Shown here: piece by piece, positions 42,301 through 48,800 of the stretch
Position numbering within the stretch: position 1 is the stretch's first letter
Layout: the number at the start of each line of letters is the position of its first letter
NCBI RefSeq assembly: GCF_900105455.1
Contig: NZ_FNSF01000001.1
Span: 501,001 to 565,000, forward strand
Source of the DNA: Tenacibaculum sp. MAR_2009_124
GTDB lineage: Bacteria > Bacteroidota > Bacteroidia > Flavobacteriales > Flavobacteriaceae
Direction of reading: 5' to 3'
DNA: 64,000 bases
Translations under genes and position numbers: made by a program
The notes under the pieces: model-generated
Seen by the model: the letters and a program-made list of their open reading frames with translations, nothing else
Database searches by the model: none
Told to the model about the DNA's origin: nothing

Positions 42301-42423
42301 AATGTTAATTCAAATAATGGTAGCATAACATACGATGTTAGTTCTTTAAGAAAAGGATTATATTTCTATGTTGTTCATTATGGACAAGTAAAGTACGAAG
42401 GTAAATTTGTAAAAACTGAGTAA
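39370..42423 (+). CDS. Modular GH18 chitinase with Ig-like and chitin-binding domains, T9SS cargo
   Basis: A 1017-residue secreted chitinase. Order: signal peptide (to about 25, ending LYAQ); GH18 barrel (about 35-500) with the catalytic DGIDLDWE motif (Asp232, Asp235, Asp237, acid Glu239); two Ig-like domains (about 514-603, 611-700); a CBM5/12-like module (about 708-759) rich in Trp; a third Ig-like domain (768-860); a second Cys/Trp-rich module (867-926); and a type A T9SS sorting domain (932-1017) beginning NKLEVHPNPVLDTLTL and ending in GLYFYVVHYGQVKYEGKFV. It should be exported by the Sec pathway, then by T9SS, and attached to or released from the cell surface, where it degrades chitin. 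The three Ig-like domains are near-repeats of each other. It is monocistronic, with a terminator after it. Confidence 0.95.
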   Translation: MKPFSLIRKRMFIAFFFLTACLYAQVNTGGNATTANHQKQVIGYITNWDAWKNNRAGVPGAGALTHLNIDYSKYTILNYSFFGVAKDGSLHSGDHRNKSIYKDGVSQEPKDIFFKDIYSSWDLHILFGEIEPLQYINEEAKTRAEAQGFQVALNGTSWTQPTWGLSGGLPLPLHKETGAPGLLELAHQKGVKVMASIGGWSMCKHFPEMAADPVKRARFIEDCKKLIATGFDGIDLDWEYPGPYSGMNFTGTPEDFVNFQVLVEEIRTAIGPDKLITSCFSADPRKLDGFDWSRLVNSMDYFNMMTYDFNGGWSNKAGHNAPIYPYADAEVPFFNWQSTLQKLNQLGVPSGKICFGAPFYGRGVVTDGPADLNVKTVKRNETVQPDGPILTAADYTNWKKEVYDGTPNYFFIKQKALSPNSGWTRKWDNEAKVPYLVKGNYFLSYDDEESIGIKAQFINDNSLGGTIVWTVYGDLEFGGTATSYGTKLKKWSNVKSPLVNKINDVFANGNGGGNVAPTVSVTDPLNNAVFQVGDSIMIKANAADTNGTVTKVEFFNGTTKLGEDSTSAYSYLIANAQVGTYNLTAKATDNEGASATSSLVKVTVKDGTQNVAPEASITSPKNGDSFVEGTAVTIEASASDVDGTIAKVEFFKGATKLGESATSPYSFAVNGLTVGKHSFTVKATDDQGASTTSTAVEIDVTKDSTGPCDQYPDWSASVAYSKGTDVKHNNIHYRNRWWSRNQNPSTNSGPWAVWEEIGPCGGGSGTNNPPKVKIDSPVTGTTLDNGATINIEASASDSDGTIAKVEFFNGVTKLGEDSTVPYTYSMANAPEGQYNLTAKATDNKGASATSANVAVTVKADTTGGNCAGVSQYVAGTSYQQNKEVQNQGAKYSCKVAGWCSSASGWAYAPGTGMYWDHAWTKVGTCSAPISGNKLEVHPNPVLDTLTLLNTQESGVMARSMDVQIEVYDISGVQVINSNVNSNNGSITYDVSSLRKGLYFYVVHYGQVKYEGKFVKTE

Positions 42424-42445
42424 TAATTCTTTTAACCTTGTTCTG

Positions 42446-42479
42446 ATCCTGTCTAATATTTGTTAGACAGGATTTTTTA
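42446..42479 (+). terminator. Intrinsic terminator after the chitinase gene
   Basis: Perfect 11-bp stem ATCCTGTCTAA (42446-42456) / TTAGACAGGAT (42463-42473), loop TATTTG, followed by a run of T. Confidence 0.9.
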
Positions 42480-42539
42480 TTTAGTTGGTTTTAAGTAGTT
42501 GTTATTCATTTGTTTAGTTCTTTTTAATTAAAAAAATCG

Positions 42540-42547
42540 TAAATTTG
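42540..42547 (+). promoter_or_regulatory. TAnnTTTG promoter element for the LysM gene
   Basis: TAAATTTG, a perfect -7 match, 20 bases upstream of the ATG at 42568. Confidence 0.55.
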
Positions 42548-42567
42548 AATAACTTATTAGGGGAATC

Positions 42568-43107
42568 ATGAAATATTTTTTAATAGTAACATTGCTGGTT
42601 TTTAATCAGTTATTACTACACGGACAAGAAAAACAGCTACCAAAAGGGTGGGATAAAATTATACTCAATAAAGAAACAGCGTACATGAATTTGGTTATAG
42701 GTGAAGTATCCAAAGTATTTCCAGAGAAAGCTGCTGAAGAAAATAGAAATATAGAAGAATTTGATCCAACAATTGTTCATATAGTAAAAGAAGGTGAAAA
42801 CCTCAGTAGCATTGCTCGACACTATAACTTGTCATTAAGTAATATGTACAAACTAAATAGTATGAGTAATTTTGACGAGCTTAATGTGGGAACAGAAGTT
42901 GTTTTAGGATATGCCGCCAATAAAGAGGAGAAAGAAGAGTTCTTCAAAAAACGAGGGCTTTCAAAATATAATGTCCACAAGGTATGCGAAGGAGAAACGC
43001 TATATAGTATTTCAAAACAATATAAATTACCTGTTGCCGAATTGAAACGTAAGAATAATATTGAGGATAACACAATTTATCTAGGTCAAAAGTTAAAAAT
43101 TAAGTAG
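42568..43107 (+). CDS. Exported protein with two LysM domains
   Basis: A 179-residue protein with a signal peptide (LIVTLLVFNQLLLHGQ, about 1-20), a linker, and two LysM peptidoglycan-binding domains at about residues 69-113 (VHIVKEGENLSSIARHYNLS) and 134-178 (NVHKVCEGETLYSISKQYKLP). No catalytic domain is attached, so it is a peptidoglycan-binding protein that may anchor or help localise an enzyme in the periplasm. It is monocistronic, with its own promoter and a strong terminator. It lies directly before the large surface-protein cluster, but the terminator separates it from that transcript. Confidence 0.92.
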   Translation: MKYFLIVTLLVFNQLLLHGQEKQLPKGWDKIILNKETAYMNLVIGEVSKVFPEKAAEENRNIEEFDPTIVHIVKEGENLSSIARHYNLSLSNMYKLNSMSNFDELNVGTEVVLGYAANKEEKEEFFKKRGLSKYNVHKVCEGETLYSISKQYKLPVAELKRKNNIEDNTIYLGQKLKIK

Positions 43108-43229
43108 TAATCTTAAAATACTGTTAAACTCATGCAATTACTGTAACTGACTTGTTATTTGATCGTCTTATAAGTGATTACTTAACAATAACAGTTGGTG
43201 ATTAGTTAGTTTTTAATAGTTGATTGAAG

Positions 43230-43264
43230 AAGGCTCAAAATAAATATTTTGAGCCTTTTTTTTA
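43230..43264 (+). terminator. Intrinsic terminator upstream of the surface-protein cluster
   Basis: AAGGCTCAAAATA pairs with TATTTTGAGCCTT (ending 43257), followed by T8. It separates the LysM gene from the operon that begins at 43290. Confidence 0.9.
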
Positions 43265-43289
43265 TGCATTTATTTAGCGAAAAAATTTC

Positions 43290-45812
43290 GTGATAAGAAT
43301 AAAAAAGCTTTTATTTACCGACCTAATTTTGAATTTTAATTTAAAATTGAAACTAACCAAACTACTACAACTTAAACTGTTGCTTTATGCGACTATATCT
43401 CTGGGTCAAAACCTTGAGAATATTGGGAAATCTTCACTATTTAAACTAACCGGAGGTGTTGGTGTTAATAGTGTTTTCTATGAAGGAAGCTCAAATCGTG
43501 AGCCTTTCACTTATTTTTTGTCCGGAAATGTAAACTTGAATATAAGTGGAGTGTATAATATTCCATTTTCGTTTTCTTATTCCAATGCAAAACTTCAAAC
43601 AAACAACCCTTTTTCATTTAATAGGTTTAGTATCCATCCTAGTTATAAATGGGTAACTGCTCATATTGGTGATATTAATATGACGTTTTCACCGTATACC
43701 TTAAATGGTCATCAATTTACAGGAATAGGTTTTGATCTTTCACCAAAGGAAAAGCTGAAAATAAGTTTGATGTATGGAAGACTTCTTAGAGAAAGGGAAT
43801 ACGATGTTAACAACCTTAATGGAGAAGCGAATTACAGGAGAATAGGATATGGTATAAAAGCATCTTACAAGTTTAATAAGTTTACCCTAGGAGGAATATT
43901 CTTTAAAGCAAAGGATGTCATAGAATCGTTAAAAGAAAGAATACCCATAGAAAACGAAGTCCAACCCAAAGATAATACTGTAATTAGTTTTGATGGAGAG
44001 TTTGAGGTTCTAAAAGGATTAAAGTTAAGAGGTGAAGTAGCTCTGTCTGCTTTAACAGAAGATGCTAGAGGAACTGGTAAGCAAGAGTTCATGTCTTTTT
44101 TATTGAACACAAATTTAACGACACAATACTATAAGGCTTATAATATGAATTTTACCTACCAAGTGGGTAAAGGAAATATTGGAATAAGGTATGAATTTAT
44201 TGATCCAAATTACCGAACTCTTGGAGGTTATTTCTTTAATAACGATTTAGAGAATGTAACGATTAATGCTTCTCAGCAAATTTTGAATGATAAACTAGGG
44301 ATTACTTTAAACGTAGGGTTACAAAGAGATGATTTAGATGGTGATAAAGCTTCACAATTAAGGAGGTTAGTTAGTGCATTAAATTTGAATTATAACGCGA
44401 GTAAAAAACTGAATTTAACTTTTGGTTACTCGAATTTTCAGTCATACACAAATATTAAAAATCAATTCGATTATATCAATGGAATTTCCCAAATAGAGGA
44501 GGATTTGGACAGGGCGAATATTACCCAAATATCTCAAAATGCTAATCTTAATGCTAACTATATTTTAAGAGAAGATGAAGAAAAAAGAGAAAATATAAAC
44601 GTTGCAGTAACATTCCAAGATGCCGAAAATAGAATAGGAGAAGAGCAAAGTTCTTTGGATCAATCTACGCTATATAATGGGAATTTTGCTTATACCGTTG
44701 GTTATCCTAAAAGAAATTTAAGTATTTCAGGAGCTATGAACGCAAGCTATAATAAAATTTCAAATAGCAATAACGTAATTTTTGGACCAACGATTTCTGC
44801 AAGTAAAAGTTTCTTGGAAAAAAAGCTAAAGTTAAATGGTTCTTTAGGGTATAATCAGAGTACCATGGATGGAGAAGATCAAGGGAATATCACAAACTTT
44901 AGAGTTAGTAGTCGCTATGTTTATAAAAAGAGACACAACTTTAGCTTGAATGGATTGGTTCAATTAAGAAACTCAGTAAATAATTCAAGAGAAGATTTTA
45001 CCATAACCTTCGGGTATACCTACCAATTTGGTGTGTTTGATTCGAAAAACATAAGATTTAAGCGAAAAGATAGGTCGAGTAAATCAAGAAAAACGAAAAA
45101 AGCCAAATTAGATAAGAATATTATAAAGTTTACTTATAAAGATTCTTTATATCAAGGTACTATTGAACAAATAGACTACAAAATAGAGCGATTAATTAAC
45201 GCTCCTGATTTTAAGAAGGTTCCTGAAAGTAGAAAATCTAAATTTCAAAAGAAGAGAATTGAAATAGCCAAAGAAAAAAATAAGAGAGTTTATAAAATAA
45301 AGGCGATTCAATTACTTAAAGAGATTTATGATTCGAAGGCAATTCTGGATAAATATTATCGAATTTTATTCAATACCATTAAAGAGTTCCAATTAGATGC
45401 GAAGCGATTAGATTATGCCATGGAATCGCAATATGTAAAGAATAGAAAAGAAGCAATAAAGCATCTTCTTTGGAATAAAAGTGAAAATGATCGAAGAGAG
45501 TACCCTGAAGAATTACAGAAGGAATATTTAGAAATTGATGGTAAACTCAAGCTTTCACTTGATAAATTATTGACGCATCGTTGGATAAGTAAAGAGATTG
45601 AACAATATAAGACCATTGAAGATGTGAAAGAAGATCAAACGCACCTGAAGGAGTTTTATATTAAAACTCAAAATGAAATCTTTGATACTTTCGAAAATGA
45701 ACAAGATAAACGAAAAATACGTTTTTACATATTACAATCAGTAATTGAGTTTTTTGGAGAAAAATCTCAAAAATACTTAGATAGAAAAAACTTTAAACTA
45801 AAATATTTTTAA
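43290..45812 (+). CDS. Outer-membrane beta-barrel protein with charged helical C-terminal domain
   Basis: An 840-residue protein starting at GTG (43290); the next in-frame ATG is about 130 codons on. The N-terminus is basic then Leu-rich, ending LYATISLGQ, so it acts as a signal peptide. Residues about 45-580 are a long series of amphipathic beta strands (FKLTGGVGVNSVFYEG ... DFTITFGYTYQFGVF) predicting a large outer-membrane barrel. Residues about 585-840 are different: very Lys/Glu-rich, helical, coiled-coil-like, presumably periplasmic. I do not recognise the family, and it is not a TonB receptor since there is no plug. It is the first gene of the six-gene cluster, 19 bases before the toxin gene. 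A channel or assembly role for its neighbours is inference. Confidence 0.75.
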   Translation: MIRIKKLLFTDLILNFNLKLKLTKLLQLKLLLYATISLGQNLENIGKSSLFKLTGGVGVNSVFYEGSSNREPFTYFLSGNVNLNISGVYNIPFSFSYSNAKLQTNNPFSFNRFSIHPSYKWVTAHIGDINMTFSPYTLNGHQFTGIGFDLSPKEKLKISLMYGRLLREREYDVNNLNGEANYRRIGYGIKASYKFNKFTLGGIFFKAKDVIESLKERIPIENEVQPKDNTVISFDGEFEVLKGLKLRGEVALSALTEDARGTGKQEFMSFLLNTNLTTQYYKAYNMNFTYQVGKGNIGIRYEFIDPNYRTLGGYFFNNDLENVTINASQQILNDKLGITLNVGLQRDDLDGDKASQLRRLVSALNLNYNASKKLNLTFGYSNFQSYTNIKNQFDYINGISQIEEDLDRANITQISQNANLNANYILREDEEKRENINVAVTFQDAENRIGEEQSSLDQSTLYNGNFAYTVGYPKRNLSISGAMNASYNKISNSNNVIFGPTISASKSFLEKKLKLNGSLGYNQSTMDGEDQGNITNFRVSSRYVYKKRHNFSLNGLVQLRNSVNNSREDFTITFGYTYQFGVFDSKNIRFKRKDRSSKSRKTKKAKLDKNIIKFTYKDSLYQGTIEQIDYKIERLINAPDFKKVPESRKSKFQKKRIEIAKEKNKRVYKIKAIQLLKEIYDSKAILDKYYRILFNTIKEFQLDAKRLDYAMESQYVKNRKEAIKHLLWNKSENDRREYPEELQKEYLEIDGKLKLSLDKLLTHRWISKEIEQYKTIEDVKEDQTHLKEFYIKTQNEIFDTFENEQDKRKIRFYILQSVIEFFGEKSQKYLDRKNFKLKYF

Positions 45813-45831
45813 ACTAACCAGCCTCCATTGT

Positions 45832-48800
45832 ATGAAAAAACTACTAACCTTTTTTATTTTCTTTACAATCGTAGAAACTTTATTAGGACAACAATATCCA
45901 GTAACTATTGTTCCAAGAGTTAACAGTCCAGCTCCCGTTAATTTTTATAATTATGCCGATGATTCAAGTCTTAACAGTCCAGTAACAATTCAAGTATTTT
46001 TAAATGATATTACAATAGCAAACAGGCAAATTAGGTTGAAAACCTATTTTGAAGGAGGTAATATTAACTTTCGAAGTAAAGATTTTGTTTTAGGAGCTAG
46101 TGATTTGTTTATTGAAGGAGGAGTCCCATTAAGTCTTACAAACGTAGATTTAGCTCCATATTACAAGTTTGATAATATCGAGGGGATTAATTCAACGACC
46201 TATGCTCAAACCATACCAGAAGGAAGTTATAACTTTTGTTTTGAGGTATATGATTACCTATCGGGAACTAAGCTTTCCGATAAAAGATGTGCAACTGTAT
46301 TTATATTCAAAAATGAACCTCCTATACTAAATATACCTTTTAATAACTCGAATATTGAACCACGAGATTTCGAAAATATTGTTTTTCAATGGACACCAAG
46401 GCATATTAATGTTAGTAATGTTGAATATGAATTTAGCATGGTTGAAATTTGGGATGACCATATTAATCCTCAGACGGCTTTTTTGTCTCAAGTTCCTGTT
46501 TATGAAGAGACGACAAGAAGAACTACTTTGGTTTATGGACCAGATAAGCCGCTATTACTTCCTGGAAAGAGATATGCTTGGCGAGTACGAGCAAAAGCTT
46601 TGCAAGGGCTTGAGGAAATTGGATTATTCAAAAACCAAGGATATAGTGAAGTTTTTTGGTTTTCTCGAACATTGCCTTGTGAAACACCTGATGGTGTAAG
46701 CGGTGAACCAAAGGGAACATCTAAAATTAATGTGTATTGGAATCAAACTCCAGATATCCATTCAGAATATATTATAGCTTATAGAGAAGCTGATAAAGCT
46801 AATGCTTTTTGGTTTACAAAAAGAACAAATAGTAGTTGGGCAACAATTTGGAATTTGAAGCCAGGTACAACATACGAGTATAAAGTAAAAGGAAAGTGCC
46901 AATTTCAATACAGTGATTATTCAGAAATTCAAAGGGTAACAACTGAAACTATACAAAATGATGATGCTAATTATCAATGTGGAATTGTTCCTGATGCTAT
47001 TGCAATTAGTAACAGAGAACCACATCCTGGATTAATTTTGGGAGATGTTTTTACTGCTGGAAAATTTAGAACAACAATTACTGAAATACAAAATCAGGGA
47101 AATGGAAGAATTACTGGAAGAGGATATGTTGAAATTCCGTATTTAAAGTTCGCAAAGTTCGGAGTTGAGTTTAAAAGTATTTTGGTAAATTCATCTAATC
47201 AACTTGCAGAAGGTGAAGTTGTAACACTTTATGATGCCGAGTTTGGTCAAGGATCTTCTGCAATAGTCGACGTTGACATTTCTGATGGAATTAATGGTGA
47301 TGATGGAATACTAGAAGATGCAATTGAAGTTGATTTTGTGATTGATACTGTTGAGATTGATTCAAATGGAGCTATAGTTATCACAGGGGCTAATGGTGAG
47401 TCAGCTATTGTTCCTGGAGATGATGATATTAATATTGTTAGTGCCAATGGAGATGTTTGGTCGGTTGGAGAAGATGGTACAATTACAAAACAAGACGGTG
47501 CTGATGGTGGGGCTGTAGTTGATTCAAATACCGATGGTGTTGATGATGATGGGAATATAACAGATGTTTCAGCAGATGGAGTTAAGGTTGTATTTGAGAA
47601 TTCTGGATACTATTATTTTGATGAACTACCAGAAGGAACTTCAGATGTTTTCGAAAAAGAGTATAAAATACTAAATAACGGTTCAAGTAAATATAAAGTA
47701 CCTTATAAGGTAGTTTCAGATTCTAATGGGAAGGATTTTGTAAGAGCTAAAGTTGAAATTTTAGATTCTGATATTACAAAAGAAGATATCATTTTTAAAA
47801 CCAAAGATGGTGCTCAGCTAAATGTTGAATGGTTGGATGATAAAACAGCTAAAATCAACTTGGAAAGAAAGTATCATTATGTTGATGAAGAAATTTTAGC
47901 TGTAGTTAAATCGAAGGATGATCCTGAAAGGTTTGAAATAGCAGGAAATTTAATAGTGACCCACTTGGCATCGGAAAAGCTTGATGTAATTAATGTTACT
48001 CTAGTGCCAGTTGGGATACCGAGTGTTGATTCGCAGGTTAAAGAAGGGGTTAAAGAAATATACAAAAAAGCTGGAGTTCGATTAAATATACAAGAGGTTC
48101 CAAGCGTAGATCTAGACCAAATTTATGGATGGGATATTAATAATGATACTAGATTGAAAGTAGGTGATAGTTCTATATTATCACATTATACCGATGAAGA
48201 AAAGGCATTCAACAATTATGTAAAAAAGCAAAACTACTATTCAAAAACTACATACTATGTTTTCGTAACAAATGTACCCGTAACCGATTCGGAAGTAGCT
48301 GGTTTTATGCCTTTAAAAAGACAATTTGGTTTTGTTTTTACGAGAAATGCCAATACAGTTGAACATCAATCGAGAACTTTAGCGCATGAGCTAGGACATG
48401 GGATTTTTGGATTAGAACACACTTGGGATGAATATAAATTTCCACCTGCAGCGACCGATTTCTTAATGGATTATGGTTCAGGAACTGTCTTGAATCATTT
48501 GGATTGGAAAAAGATTCATGCACCTGGTATGAAATTATATTGGTTTCAAGGAGATGATGATGGACAAAATATTATAACAGGAATTGACTATAAAGCCTTA
48601 GTAGATTGGTTGAGAGACAATAATGGTAATTCTTCGGTTAATTACGACCCAAAACTTTTTCTAACGGATTCTTTCAGAACGATTATGAGGGAAAGAATTC
48701 CAATATCTGTTAATTTTAAAATTGGAAATCGTCAGTTAAATTTAAGTGGAAGTCTATCGAAAAATAAAGGAAAAGTTGATTTAGCAAATTTGGAAAGATT

